The position numbers were made by a program, and so were the translations under genes. From Physcomitrium patens (Eukaryota > Streptophyta > Bryopsida > Funariales > Funariaceae): a stretch of DNA of 64,000 nt. Each line of letters begins with the position of its first letter. The first letter of the stretch is position 1. The stretch is taken from NCBI RefSeq assembly GCF_000002425.4, contig NC_037270.1, positions 11,075,509 through 11,139,508 on the forward strand, written 5' to 3'. A model generated the notes under the pieces. That model saw only the letters and a list, made by a program, of their open reading frames with translations, was not told the origin of the DNA and did no database searches. Positions 33,315 to 45,898 of this stretch are shown piece after piece.

Positions 33315-34533
33315 ATCAAATTGATTTAGGTTTATCGGGATGTCGTTGATGAAACACCTGTACCTTTTGTGGCGCATTCGTAAGATTTTCAGCTGACTCC
33401 CACGTTCGCTCATTAATGTCATAGCCGCACCAATGAACAAGATATTCTAACTTTCCTCACCTTCGCTGTGAATCCAATACCTTTTCAACCTTGTATTCTT
33501 CGTGGTTCTCGATTTCAATACTAGGTGGCGGACATTGCACTCTTCCAGGAAAAGATGACTCTCGATAAGGTTCCAATAGAGAAACATGAAAGACTGGATG
33601 TACCTTCATAGAAGCCGGTAACTCCAGCCGGTATGCCATTGGATTAATTTGCTTCTGGATGATAAATGGTCCCAATCTTCGATAGTCCAACTTATCACAT
33701 GGTCGCTTGGTCTTGATATTTCGTCGAAGAAGCCAGGCTTTGTCTCCAACTTTGAAAGTAGGTGCTGGATTCCGAAATCTATCTGCAGACGTCTTATAGG
33801 ATTCTTGAGCGGATTGTAATTGAAGCTTCAACATAGTTTGAAGCTCTGATAGTTGCTTCGCAAATCCTTCAGCTGCTAGATTGTTATTTGTTGACGGACT
33901 CAATAAATCAAGCTTCGGATGATACCCATAGTTAGAAAAGAATGGTGTTTGTTGAGTCGACGCATGGAGGATGTTGTTATATGCAAACTCGGCTAGCGGT
34001 AGATATGCAGTCCAATCGTCTTGCTGATAGTTGATGCTGCATCGTAAGTACTGCTCCAAGACTTGGTTCACCCGTTCCGTTTGGCCATTAGTTTGAGGAT
34101 GAAAAGCTGAAGAAAGCTTGATATCCACCTTCAATATCTCAAAGAGAGATCTCCAAAACTTTGACACGAACTGGGTACCTCGATCTGATATGATATCATC
34201 TGGTAGTCCATGATATAGATACACATTATCGAGAAAGAGTCTTGCTGTGACTTCACTGGACGATGTCTTCTTACAAAGAACAAAGTGTGCCATCTTCGTA
34301 AGCTGATCTACCATGACAAAGATGCTGTCAAATGAGTTTGATGATGGCAAGTCCGTGATGAAGTCCATAGAAATTGAAGACCATGGTCGACGTGGAATTG
34401 GCAATGGATGTAAAAGTCCATAAGGGCGATGCCGAGGATTCTTGGATCTTGAACAGATGTCAAAAGAGAGGACAAAATCTTTCACATCCTTCCACATTTG
34501 AGGCCACCAAAAATCTCGAGAAATAAGCTCCAA
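33315..34533 (-). pseudogene. Family-1 integrase and chromodomain
   Basis: An open frame of 358 codons (34533-33457) holds the integrase: CSRSKNPRH (zinc-binding Cys end), catalytic Asp in MDFITDL, Asp in DRGTQFVSKF and Glu in NGQTERVNQ, then RRLGPFIIQ (GPY/F). A TGA at 33457-33459 precedes the chromodomain (GKLEYLVHWCGYDINERTWE, to 33315), which in chromoviruses steers integration to heterochromatin. Upstream, a deletion relative to 13,625-13,795 fused RNase H linker to integrase, removing the first His of the zinc-binding block and shifting the frame. Confidence 0.88.
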
Positions 34534-36560
34534 GGTCTTGTTGAATCCAAAATGTCCTGCAGTTGGTTTAGGAAGTCAGCATCAAATGATATAATAGTAG
34601 CACAAAGTTGAAATCTCTCTGGCTTCAATAATGTTGTACATTGTTGATCAAACGCTGCTTCTCCAACCTTTGGTACAGGATACGATCTCCTTGATAAAGC
34701 ATCGGATAGTCCTTGCTGCCTTCCAGGTCGATAAGTGATAACAAAATCGAATCTAGATAGCGACATATTCCACCGAGCTTGACGTCGTTTTAAAACTCGA
34801 GCCATCATGAAATACTCCAAATTCTTGTGATCCGTATATACGGTTACTGGATGTGCAGCTCCTTCAAGAAAGTGACGCCATTCTTCGAAAGAATCCACTA
34901 TAGCAAGAAGTTCGTTATCGTAGATCTCATAATTGATTTCAATAGCAGAGAACTTCCGAGAATAGAATTCAACTGGATGGAGCTTCTTATCTTCACTCAT
35001 TTGTGAAAGCACAACTCCCAAAGTAAAATCTGAAGCATCAGTTTCTAAATAGAAGGCCTTTGTAAAGTCTGGATGTACCAAAATTGGAGCTGTAGTAAAT
35101 GCTGTCTTCAAATCTTGAAACGCCTTCTCCGCTAAAGGTCCCCATTCCAACTTATCCTTGCATGTTAATCGAGTGAGAGGAGCAGCAACTTGAGAATAAT
35201 TCTTGATGAAGATCCGATAGAAGTTAGCAAAACCAAGAAAGCATTGTACGTCTCTAACCATCTTTGGAACCTCCCAAGACATGATTGCTTCTACTTTCTT
35301 GGGGTCCATCTTCAAACCTTTTGTAGTCGCAATGAATCCCAAAAATTCCATCTCCGTCTCGTGAAATAAATACTTTTCTAATTTGGCATATAGTCCTCGC
35401 TTGCGTAGTTTTTCCAAGACCAAACGAACATGCTCCTCATGCTCTTCCTCGTTTTTAGAGAATATTAGAATATCGTCCAAGTAGATGACAATAAAATCGT
35501 CGAGGTGTTCTCAAAAGATGTCATTCATCATATGTTGGAAAATCGCTGGAGCATTGGTAAGACCAAAAGGCATGACATTATATTCGAAATGACCATACCT
35601 TGTACGGAATGCTGTCTTCCACTCATTTCCTTCTTTGATTCGTACGAGATTATAAGCTCCCCTTAGATCAATTTTGGTAAAGATCCTCGCACGTCCAAGT
35701 TGTTCTAAGAGACTAGAAATCAAGGGTAATGGGTAACGATTTTTCTTTGTTACCTTGTTGAGGCCTTGATAGTCCACACACATCCGTAATGATCCATCTT
35801 TCTTCTTCACAAATAAGATGGGTGCTCCAGCTGATGATTTTGAATGACGAATGAAGTTCTTGGCTAGATTTTCGTCGATGTACTTTCGTAACTCTGCCAA
35901 CTTCGTTTGCGATAGATTGTAGATTGGGCCAAAAGATGGTTGTGCTCCTTCTTGCAAGTCTATGGCACAATCATATGGTCGGTGTTCCGGTAGTATGTCG
36001 GCGTTCTTCTTTTGCAACACGTCTTCAAAATCTTTATATTGCTCTGGTATACTTGCTGTTGAGATCTTCTCCTCGGTAGTTGGAGCCGCATAAATGACAA
36101 ATGGAGTGCCTTCCTTAGATGATCTTATAAACGCTCTTGCTCCAATGAATAAGGATTTCTTTTTTCGAGGTTTTTTACTAGGTTTTTTCTTGGGTGGTTT
36201 TGTGGGAAAAGTCATCTTCCGCAACCTCCAATCTATCAATGGATTATGTTTTTCCAACCAAGAAAGACCAAGAATAATAGGATTTGATGGGGTTCTAATA
36301 ATATTAAAAATAATATAACTACTATGGTCTTTAAACGTTACTTCTATAGGTTTTGATTCATGGGTGATGCTACCAGACAATAAAGGTCGCCCATCTATGA
36401 CCTCAACATGAACAGGTTTTGGTTTTTGTACTAAAGGGATCTTATGACGCTTTGCAAATTCTTCGTCTAAAAAACAAGCACATGTTCATGAGTCTAGTAG
36501 TGCTAAGGTTCTCAGTTTTTGAGGGCCGATAAACAGAGGGATTGTAAAACAAAGTGTAGG
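34482..36560 (-). pseudogene. Family-1 protease, reverse transcriptase and RNase H
   Basis: Protease near 36,380-36,530: the catalytic DSG reads D-S-stop (GGA to TGA). From 36380 the frame is open through RT ([49 protein letters not shown]) to a TGA at 35511-35513 where other copies have CGA. It then continues in the same frame with an intact YLDD (positions about 35,472-35,483) and RNase H (DASDFTLGVVLSQM, IYDNELLAIVDSFEEW, YTDHKNLEYF) to 34482. One stop therefore separates two long, otherwise well-kept halves. Confidence 0.88.
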
Positions 36561-36675
36561 TTGGGCAGAAAGAAAGGAACCTGATTGTTATTGGGATATT
36601 TCATTGTCCAGCCGCACGGTTCCTACTGTGGTTGGACATCCTCGTTTTCCTGAACAAATACTCCCCTAGTCTTGA

Positions 36676-37647
36676 CTATGCCTCGATTTTGCTTTTTGAG
36701 GCAGTTTCCGACTTTGTGGCCTTCTCCACTGCAATACAAGCATAAATTTTCCTCCATACGTCACTTTTTTCTTCTATAGTAAGAGATTTTATATGTACCG
36801 CATCAATTTGCATGTCTTCCACCTCTGAATGCGAATTCACACCGCTTGCCAACATAGTTGGAGCATGGCGAATTGTATGTTGTCTTGAGCGTTGATCTTG
36901 GCGACGTTGGAATAGGCGATTATCGCACTTCACTGCTTGGCTAATGGCTTCATTGAGCGTTCGTGGATCAGGAAGAATTAACAGCAATTTCTTCACTTCA
37001 TCTCTTAAACCCCAATAGAATTGACTCATCAACGCTTCTTCATCCCAATTGATGTCGCATACTAATTGCCTGAAATCCGAAGCATATACTGATGTAGAAC
37101 GCATCCCTTGTCGTAGCGACCGGATCTTTGTTGTAGCCCATCGAACCTTATCGTGTTCACCAAATGCTTTCGCAAATGCTTCCAAAAAGGTTTCGAAGTT
37201 GTTTAATATAGATGATCGTTTCTCAAACAAAGGAGCAAACCATAATAGAGCTTGTCTCGTAAGTAAGGTTCCAACAAGCTCAACACGTGACTCCTCCATT
37301 GGATATCGTTCGGGCTATAAAACTGTTATCAACCTGATTTGATTGACGAATCCTTGAAACTTAGAACGTGTTCCATCAAACTTATCTGGAAGGCTAACTC
37401 GAAGCTCCTTATTTTGTAGAACTAGTGGTTCTTGTCGAACCTGAGGTAAAGTTGTTTCTCTAAGTGCCGAAATTTGAGGCTGGTGTAGTTTAGATTGTGC
37501 TATCCCAGATACTCCATCATTATGAAGCCTTGCCACTACTCCTTCAATCTTTGCAGTTCTTTGTGATAACATAGCGAGGGCATTCATAATAGCATCTAAC
37601 TTAGACTCCGAACTTTCTGTCATACTAATGTCTTGACCTCCGGCCAT
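36676..37647 (-). pseudogene. Family-1 gag (minus-strand copy)
   Basis: Starts MAGGQDISM at 37647. A CAG-to-TAG stop near 37,316 interrupts it (the plus-strand copy keeps CAG), and a one-base shift near 36,770 puts the CCHC knuckle (CLYCSGEGHKVGNC) out of frame. The capsid part (FETFLEAFAKAFGEHDKVRW, YASDFRQLVCDINWDEEAL) is intact. Confidence 0.87.
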
Positions 37648-38797
37648 TCTAAAAGAAGGACAAAAATGACCCTATAAGAGGCAATATTGGTTTATAGGAG
37701 GGTAATCCACAACCTATAAAACGCCTTAAGAATTTCAAGAAGAGGGATAATCCACTCTCTCCAAGAAGAATAAGACTCCAATATTGTAACAGAAGAAGTA
37801 TCAGTTTAGAGGAGGGTAATCCGCAACCTCTAAAAAATGCTAGTATACCTTCAAGTAGAGGGGTAATCCACACTCTACTAAGAAAGAACTAGCTCTGATA
37901 TCTCAAGTTAGTGTAGTCTCGACAAACTGTCACGGACACAAAATACAGACTTGAAATCTAACAAGAAGTTCAAGAAGAAGTGACAGAACTAGATTAAACA
38001 GATGAGTACAAGAACAATACCAAAAAGGTGAGCTAGAACTCCAAGAGATGTGTTGTCGAGACTGAAGAACTCTTCAGCCTTGATCCCTATATATACTCCT
38101 ACTTAGGAAGCTTCTCGAGCTACTTCTATTAATTAGGAAGCTTCTAGAAGGTTCCAGAGGCTTCTTTTCTAGAAGGTTCTAGAAACTTCTCAAGCTACTT
38201 CTATTAACTAGGAAGCTTCTAGAAAGTTCCAGGGGATTCCTTTCTAGAAGCTTCTAGAAACTTCTCTCTAAAAGGTTCCAGAGGCTTCTCTTCTAGAAGG
38301 TTCCAAAGGCTTGTTTTCTAGAAGGTTCTAGAAACTTCTCTCTAAAAAGTTCTAAGGAATATGTCCCTAACATAAATCTTATAATTATTACTTTTAATTC
38401 TCAAATTCTTCTTTTGAAGTTACAAAAATCTTAGTTATGGTTGTAAATAACCTTTTGAGAATCTATTGGATATGGCTATTGACTTATAGGGATGAAGACC
38501 TTTACTCCTTACCTTCATCCCTCTATACTGTATTTTCATCTATTTAAATAAGTTTGTTAGAAGTTTAGATATTTATCTTAAAGTTCCAATCTTCTCTTTA
38601 AATCTTATATGAAATATCTAAATTCTGTATAATTTAAACACTATAATAAAAAAAAATATAAATCTCAAAAAAATAAATTCTTACATCAACTCCCTTTAAA
38701 TTACTCTACTTAAAACTTTAATATACATCAATATTTATAAATAAATTATGTTTTTTAGTTATTTGTTACATTTTATAAATAATTATAATATAAAAAT

Positions 38798-41790
38798 GCT
38801 TCTAGTCCCCTCGCCATATATACAAATCACAAGAACCTTGAGTACTTCATATCAGCACCAATTTTAAATTATTGGTGAGCATATTGAAACATGTCTTTAT
38901 CAAGATTTAATTTCAAGATTACTTACCATCTCAAAAACAACAAGGTTCATAAGATACCTTCTCTAAACAGTATTACAAGAAATACAACTATATAGTGAAG
39001 AAAAATAATATATGGATGTTATTATAGAAGAGCCTAGTAAAAATATATAATAGAAAAATAAAGAAAAAATATAAAAAGGAAATAAAAATTTTTGTCTTAA
39101 TGTTATTTTTTTGTATAAAGAACTTCTATTTATTTTGTAGATGCATGAATAAGCCAAATCAAAGTAAATGACATAAGAAGTTGATATAGGAATATTAAAA
39201 AGAGAGTTAAAAATAAGATAAAACAAAACTTACTTCAAATTATTAAAAACTGATACTTTGATACGATCAACTATCAATCTTGGTCAAAATCAAAACCTAA
39301 GGCATAAAACCATGCTTATATGGTAATTTTGTAGGTTCTTTGATAAATAAAAGAGTGTAATTTAATAATAGACTTGAAGAGAGATTTTTAGATATTAATT
39401 TTATTCAATTGAATTAATATTAAATTTTTGAGAGATTTTCAAAAGTTAGTAATATTCTCAATTGATTTAAATTTTGAGAAATAACAATATGTTTACAAAT
39501 TTAATAGGACGCCACTTTTGTGATGTATGTATAAGTGAATTTTAAGAAATATTTTGATATACTAATTATGAATGTGTGTGTAAATTTTGAGGTCAATCAA
39601 ATGATTAGATCAAAGTATGTGAAGATTTTTGTAGGTTGAGATCTTAGAACTTGGAGTTTGAGGATTAATGAGAATTTTCAAGATCTTTAGTGATTTTTCA
39701 ATTAGATTGAAGTGAATTTCTTTTTATGGATACTAGACTTGATTTCCAAGGTTTAGATGAAATTTGAGAATAATTCAATAGTTCAAAGAAGAGATATTGG
39801 TATTGAGAGTTTAACATTTAGGTTGGAGTAGGAGGTCGCCCAAAATCCAATTGGATTATTTTGCATATTACTCAATTGATAAGTACGATCAATTTCAACT
39901 TTCTTATACTTGTTTCTAACTAAAATATTAGGAGTGTATAAATTTTGAATTGATATCAATAGTTTGATCATTAGTTGTTGATATTCTAATTTGCTATAGG
40001 ATTTCATTTAGGGTTTGTCTACAATTTGGTTAGGACTTAAGATTTGGTGTAGGATTTGGTTAGAATTAGGATTTTCTTAGATTTTGATTTAAAACTTGAC
40101 TAAAAATTAATTAAATTTTGTCTAGGATTTGTCTAAGGTTTAGAATTTCATTAAGATTTTACTAGGATTTGATATATGATATGATTAAGATTCAATTAGG
40201 TTTTCAATTAGAATTTAATCTAAGATTTAATATAGGTTCAATTAAGGTTTTATATAAGATTACAATAAAATTTCTATTTTTATTATTTCTTTAAGATTTT
40301 TATTTCTATATATTTTTAAGATTTATTGTTATTTTTTTTTAAAATTAGTATAGGAATTCTTTGTATTTCTTTTATAACTTCTTTCAAATTTATTTTAGAT
40401 TCGTCAAATTTTAATTAAGATTATTAAGGTCTATTTAAGATTATTTAAGATTCTATTAAATATGGTAGGACTTTTCTTACATGTTTATTTATTTTTTTTA
40501 ATTAGGCATCCAATATTTTTTCAAGCAAGACCATATATAATATGACAATATTTTTATCTTACATCAAAAGAAAGAAATGTAACTTTTTATCAACAAAGTA
40601 CAGTCTTCTTGAAGCAAAAGTATTTTCATCTTTAAGTAATAAAATCAATATTAACTATTTACTCAGCCTTTGTTAAGTAAATTCTATCAAATATGTTCTT
40701 TGATTTTTTTGTTCATGATATCAAGAATATATTGTTTAAGTCTCATGATACTTCCAATTATAAGTTCAAAAATATTCTATTCTATTTTGAGAAATAATTT
40801 TATATTCCAAAAGGCAAACCACAATTATGTGTTCTTCGGGTTTATGATGACTTTTCAATAGCTAGACATTTTAGATATAATAAGACTTTGGAACTAATAT
40901 CAAGAGATTTTTGGTGGCTTTAAATTTGGAAGGAAACTAAAGACTTTATACAATCATTTGATATTTTTTCAAGATCAAAAAATCCTTGTCATTGTCCTCA
41001 TAGACTTCTTCTATCATTATCTATTCTAGAGTAACTATGATATTTTATTTTCATGGATTTTATTATAAATATTCTTATCTTAATTTTGTATGATTTTATG
41101 TTTATAATTGTGGATTGTTTTATCAAGATAGCTCATTTTGTACCATATATAAAATATATCACAAGTGAAGAAACAACCAAGGTTTTTCTTGACAACATCC
41201 ATTGCTATTATGAATTATTGAAAGATATTATATCAAATAGAAGGATTAAATTTGTGTGAAGATTTTGGAGAATTTTTTTTAATATTTTAAAGTAGATATA
41301 AAGCTTTTTTTTGCTTTTCAACTTTAAATTGATAGACAGAAAAAATGAATGAATCAAAATTTAGAGTAGTATTTAAAGTGTATCATTGAATATTATCAAG
41401 ATGATATGATAATTATTTTATTATTGGCATAGTTTGCATACAAAAAATTGATACATTCTTTTATTCAATTAATACTTTTTTTAGTCTATTATGATTAATA
41501 TCTATGATTTGGTACTTTTGACTTTTGAAAAGTGAATATTTTAAGGTAGAAGATTTGAAAAATTAATTATGAGAGCTATATAAAACAATAAAAGCATAAT
41601 TAAAGAAAGCATAAGAACCACAAAGGATCAATGTAAATGCCTATAGTAAGGAATAATCACAATTTATCATAGGTTAATAGAAATGGCTACTTTGTCACAA
41701 TATCAAGATTATTTATCTTTATGATAAGTTGAACTATTGTAGGATTAGATCTTTTTCTATTTGAAAATGAGTCAATTCTATTGCTTATCA
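38798..41790 (+). pseudogene. Decayed family-2 pol, continuation (RNase H, linker, integrase)
   Basis: 38,798-38,970: IYTNHKNLEYFISAPILN and MSLSRFNFKITYH, continuing the frame cut at 31,464. It is interrupted by repeat Y and resumes at about 40,555: KERNVTFYQQS, FEK linker, RHFRYNKTLELISRDFWWL, MDFIINILILILYDFMF, then LDNIHCYYELLKDIISNRR (catalytic Asp of DRG changed to N). The C-terminal domain is barely traceable to 41,790. Many stops. It ends next to the family-2 LTR at 41,861. Confidence 0.75.
38970..40554 (-). repeat. Repeat Y, copy 1 (inverted relative to copies 2 and 3)
   Basis: It is inserted in the RNase H/integrase linker of the decayed element. 39,400-40,554 matches 58,500-59,688 in reverse orientation almost base for base. 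The section 39,990-40,450 is an irregular array of TTTAGGATTTG-like motifs. The first 130 bp (38,980-39,110) instead match 59,985-60,085 in direct orientation and resemble a family-2 LTR start. No open frame. Confidence 0.7.
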
Positions 41791-42459
41791 ATTACATCTA
41801 ATACTGTTGTATTACATGAAATCTTACTTGAGATTGTATTGAGCATCTGGTGGTTGAAGTTGTCAAGGACAAGAACATCATAAAAAAAAAAAAAAAATGA
41901 GACTTCTCTCAAAGAAAGATGACAAAATAGAAATAACTTGATATGTATATTAAAAGAGAAATTGGAATGGCTATTGCCAAAAATCAAGAAAATTAAAGCC
42001 TCTTCAAACTAGACAGGAAGCAAGAAAGAAATTGATAAGAGTGAAGAAGGCTTCATTCTTGTCTCTATATATACTATCTAATAAGGGATCACATGGCGAT
42101 ATTCTATAGGACCTCCAATATGTGTTGACTCTATATGATACATGCCTTGACTTATAAGGCAAGTTATTTTTACATGTGCGCCACATAGTTAGCTTGGTCT
42201 TTAAGCTAACAACAAGTGTGGCACATGACCAACTTGTTGACCACGTTTATAATCAAAAAAGTCAATTACAGACACCTATAAAGTCAAAGCAACGTCTATA
42301 CAACTTTTAGGAAGCTTCCATAGCAAATATTTTAGAATTAACTTATTTTTACCTATTTTTACTTATTTCTACCTATTTATACATGCAATTACTGGCTTAC
42401 ATGCATATGTCTGTCACATTATCCTCTCTTCTAGTGACGAGTTCCACGAGGAGCGGTCA

Positions 42460-42882
42460 TCATATGTTGAGAAAATCTATGATGCAACGAATTGTATTTG
42501 TCACATAATCTGATCTTTGTTCTCTTCGAAGATGATTGATAGGGCCTCTCAACCATCAGTAGTATCCCATATCAGGGCGAGAAGACCATCCAATTATTTA
42601 ATCATTGTTGAGGCCTTTATAACTTCCTTCGAATAAAACATTTGGAACACCATCAGCAGTTCTTTCTACTTCTAGTAAAATCACCAAACATCAGGAGTTC
42701 CTTCGAAGATCGTGATACCAAATGCATTGTATTTTGCCATCTATTCAAGGAAGAACATGTCGTTCTTCAAGATCTTCATCTCGATTGCATCATCTTAAAG
42801 GTTGTGACAATCGTAATGTCTCGTCCGATAGATCAGCAAACGAAGGCTATTGAGTCAAATCTGCTAGTTATTGCTTCACCAT
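42460..42882 (-). pseudogene. ORF3 of family-2 chromovirus (41,861 copy)
   Basis: 141 codons from ATG 42882 to TGA 42460, the same length as the intact copy at 61136-61558. The end reads WWLRGPINHLRREQRSDYV and IIDFLNI. At least one stop (after GLNND) and small changes break it. Confidence 0.75.
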
Positions 42883-43054
42883 CTCCTGAGCGTCACAACT
42901 ACAAAGAAGCTACAAACAAGGATTGAAAGTAAAATGTTATCTTGTTTAGATCTTGTTTCCTTTATAAGGAAGGATTTCATCTTGATTTTCATAGATGTCG
43001 GTAATAAAAAGCCTCCACCGTCTTTGCTACATTTGCAAGATTCTTCATTGCCTC

Positions 43055-45848
43055 CTATGTGCATTCACTAGTATCATATTTGTGCCAATGGACAAGATAT
43101 TCCAGTTTATTTTGGTGCCGCCTTGAATCTAAGACTTCTTCCATTTCAAACTCTTCATTATTATCTACTTCTATAGGAGAAGGTGGAGCTTGTCTTCTTC
43201 TTGCTCTATCCACTGTCTTCTTTGCTTCAAGAAGAGACACGTAGAATACTAGATGGATTTTTATTGACTCCAATAGGTGTAAATGATATGCAACTGGATT
43301 GATTTGTGCAGGAATAGAAAATGGTCCAAACCTTCAATAGTCTAACTTGTCATGAGGACAAGTGGTCTTGATATTGTGACGAAGTAACCATACCTTATCA
43401 CCCATGTGGAATGGTGGTTGTTCCTTTTGATAGACATCTGTATTGACCTTTTGTTGTTCTTGAGCTTCTTCTAACTATACTTTCATCGTTGCATGTAGCT
43501 CTGACAAATGAATTGCCAAATCTTTTGCAGCAGGATTATCAACTTTTGAAAAATCAAAAGTATCAAGTCGTGGATCATAACCATAATTAGCAAAGAAAGG
43601 TATTTTTTTTGTAGAACAATGTACTATTGTCGTGTTGTAGTTTGGCTACTATATGAAAATAATGTAATTATGTACTTAATATATAATTCATTAAGTAACA
43701 TTATCAGAGCCATGTTAGTAGATTCTAATTGATTGTAGAATATAATTTGATTATTACCTTGAGAAGAGGTTGTTTAAAAAGATTACTATAGAATTTTCAT
43801 AACTTTAATTTTTTTTTTGATAGTGGGTTTTAAGATTGGTTTGAGTGTATAGTAACTTCTAAATATTTAGAGTCACCTTTGTTAGACATTGGTGACATTT
43901 GAAAACTTATTTTTATTCTTTTATTTGGTGTTTAGAATATAAATTATGTAAATCTTATAAAAAAAAGGATTGAAGAAGGATTTTGGTAGCAAAGGGAGTA
44001 ATTAGGGCACTAATATAGATGAATGGAGATGGATGATGAAAATCTCTATTCCTATTGGTCAAAGATCATGACTAATGGGCTTTGAGGAGGCTTCCTAAGG
44101 CCATATTAGGAATTAGGATTAGCTTTTTGCATCCATTTGAACTTTGAAGGCTATGGTCAGTAAGTTTAGGTTTTTGGCTATAAAATTGGTACAAGTTTTG
44201 TATGATTTGGAGTTTATATAAAGGAGATATAGGCGCTCAAAGTTAAGGTGTTGATTTGGGAGCTACTGTCACTCTTTTTGGCATAATGCAAGCATACAAA
44301 GAGCAATTGAGGATCCATGATTGCAACTAAAAACAATACTTTTGCAGCTATACTTTTCACATACCGCTTTTTGGATTCTAAGTCGGTATGAAGGAGTTAT
44401 TGGATTTTAAAATCAGTGCATGTAATCTATAGGTAGTAAATGACTCGAGTTATTGAAGATAGAGTCATAAAAAATTAAAATTTAAAGATCCGTGATGAAA
44501 TTCAGAGAAACAAAAGACCATGGTTGTTCTAGAATGGATAATGGCTGAAGACGTCCATAGAATTGATGACAAGATGTTTTTGATCTCGAGCAAACATCAT
44601 AAGATTGTACAAAATCTTTGACTGCTTTCCACATTTGGAACCACCAAAAGTCCTTGGATATTAGTTTCAAAGTTTTATTGTACCCAAAATGTCCTATTGC
44701 TCAAAAGTCATGACAAACTTGAAGAACACGTAATCGAGCTTCACATTTTGGAACATATAGGCATCACTCAAAATATAATAGATTCTTCTTGAATTCAAAC
44801 TTAGAAGTATTATGAGACTTTGAATGATTTCTCTTAATATCACGAATAAGAAGATCAGAAGACATATTTAACTGAACTTGCTTAATAAAAGTTGAATCAA
44901 TAGTTGGTGTTGATTTCATTGCTTGATAATGAAGATGCTTTGACTTTAAGAGAATTTTCCATTGTTGATCTAAAGTAGCATCTCCTTCCTTTGGTGGAAG
45001 GTAAGATCGTCTAAAGAGTGCATCTGACAAACCTTATTGTTTTCTTAGTCAACAAGTGATCTTGAATTTGAATCTTGACAAAGACATTCTCCAACGAGCT
45101 TGGCGATGATTCAAAACACATTCTAACATAAAATATTGAAGGTTTTTGTGATCTGTATACACTGTGATTGGGCTAGAAGCACCATCTAGATAATGGTGCC
45201 ATTTTTGAAACGAATCCATGATTGCAAGAAGTTCTTTATCATAGATCTTGTAGTAGATCTTGGGTGCTGAATTTTTTTGGAATGAAAAGCTATTGGATGA
45301 AGTTTATCATCTGTTCCCATTTGTGACAATATGGCACCTAAAGCAAAGTTTGATGTGTTTGTTTACATAAAAAATGGCTTAGAAAAATCGACATGATATA
45401 AGATTGGTGCAGAAACAAAAGATGTCTTCAAAGCTTCAAATGTTAGTTCTGGTTCTTGATTCCATTGAAGTTTGTCTTTACAAGTCAAACATATAAGTGG
45501 AGTTGCAACTTGAGAGAAGTCTTTGATGAAGATCCGATAGTAATTGGCAAATCCCAAAAAGTATTTGACATCTCTTACAATTTTTGGAATCTTCCAATCC
45601 ATAATAATTTGAATTTTCTTAGGATCCATCATAAGTCCATTATTTGAAATGATGTATTCTAAGAAGTCAACTTGAGTTGTGTGAAATACATACTTTTCTA
45701 TCTTGGCATAGAGTCCCGCATTTCTTAGTTTTTGTAATACATGATGAACATGAAGTTCATGTCCTACTATATTCTTAGAATAGATTAAGATGTCATCTAG
45801 GTAACAGAAAATAAAATCATCTAAAAACTTCCAAAAGACATTATTCAT
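43055..45848 (-). pseudogene. Family-2 integrase/chromodomain, RNase H and RT end (41,861 copy)
   Basis: Read on the minus strand: YLDDILIYSKN (about 45,778-45,810), FANYYRIFIKDFSQVATPL, and RNase H with MISF-like decay to about 45,060. Then the linker (44764-45030), LISKDFWWFQMWKAVKDFVQ and CSRSKTSCHQ of the integrase N-terminus (44482-44670), the palindrome fragment, a GPY/F region near 43,330 and the chromodomain VEEVL-like block with NKLEYLVHWHKYDTSECT (43055-43273). The integrase core with its DDE residues is missing, lost at the 43,624-44,466 insertion. Confidence 0.82.
43624..44466 (+). mobile_element. Single arm of the palindromic element
   Basis: Matches 5,768-6,610, the right arm of the palindrome, starting within a few bases of its centre of symmetry (TATTGTCGTGTTGT). 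The outer 490 bp of the arm and the whole opposite arm are absent. It sits in a family-2 integrase gene, of which some 400 bp are missing at the site. Confidence 0.85.
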
Positions 45849-45898
45849 TAGATGTTAGAATGCTGTTGGTGTATTTGTAAGTTCAAAAGGCATGACAT

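Larger units (their letters stand above)
32301..38372 (-). mobile_element. Family-1 chromovirus, full-length, minus strand
   Basis: 3' LTR is 32301-32795 (495 bp) and 5' LTR 37928-38372 (445 bp), both running TGTTAGGG to GTGACA on the minus strand. A perfect 5-bp target duplication TAAAT flanks it (32296-32300 and 38373-38377). The LTRs differ by a 50-bp copy-number change in the TTCTAGAA repeats. A leader with a TATCAGAGC-type motif (initiator-tRNA-like primer site, offset from the LTR by about 25 bp) follows the 5' LTR. Order: gag, pol, ORF3, PPT AAAGGAGGGGGTGA. Structurally complete but coding-dead, and inserted into element X. Confidence 0.95.
31465..38797. mobile_element. Element X, copy 1, split by a family-1 chromovirus
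   Basis: 31,465-32,300 and 38,378-38,797 together (about 1.26 kb) are colinear with 45,899-47,155. Shared landmarks are CAATTACATCAA, ATCCTAACAG, ATGGCTCCAACCATTACTAT, CTCTATAACTCCTTCA and a GAxxxTAGGGATGAAG block at about 38,482-38,502. It interrupts RNase H of the decayed family-2 element, which resumes at 38,798. No coding capacity or clear terminal repeats, so non-autonomous. Its central part is distantly similar to the arms of the palindrome at 4436-7102. Confidence 0.7.
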
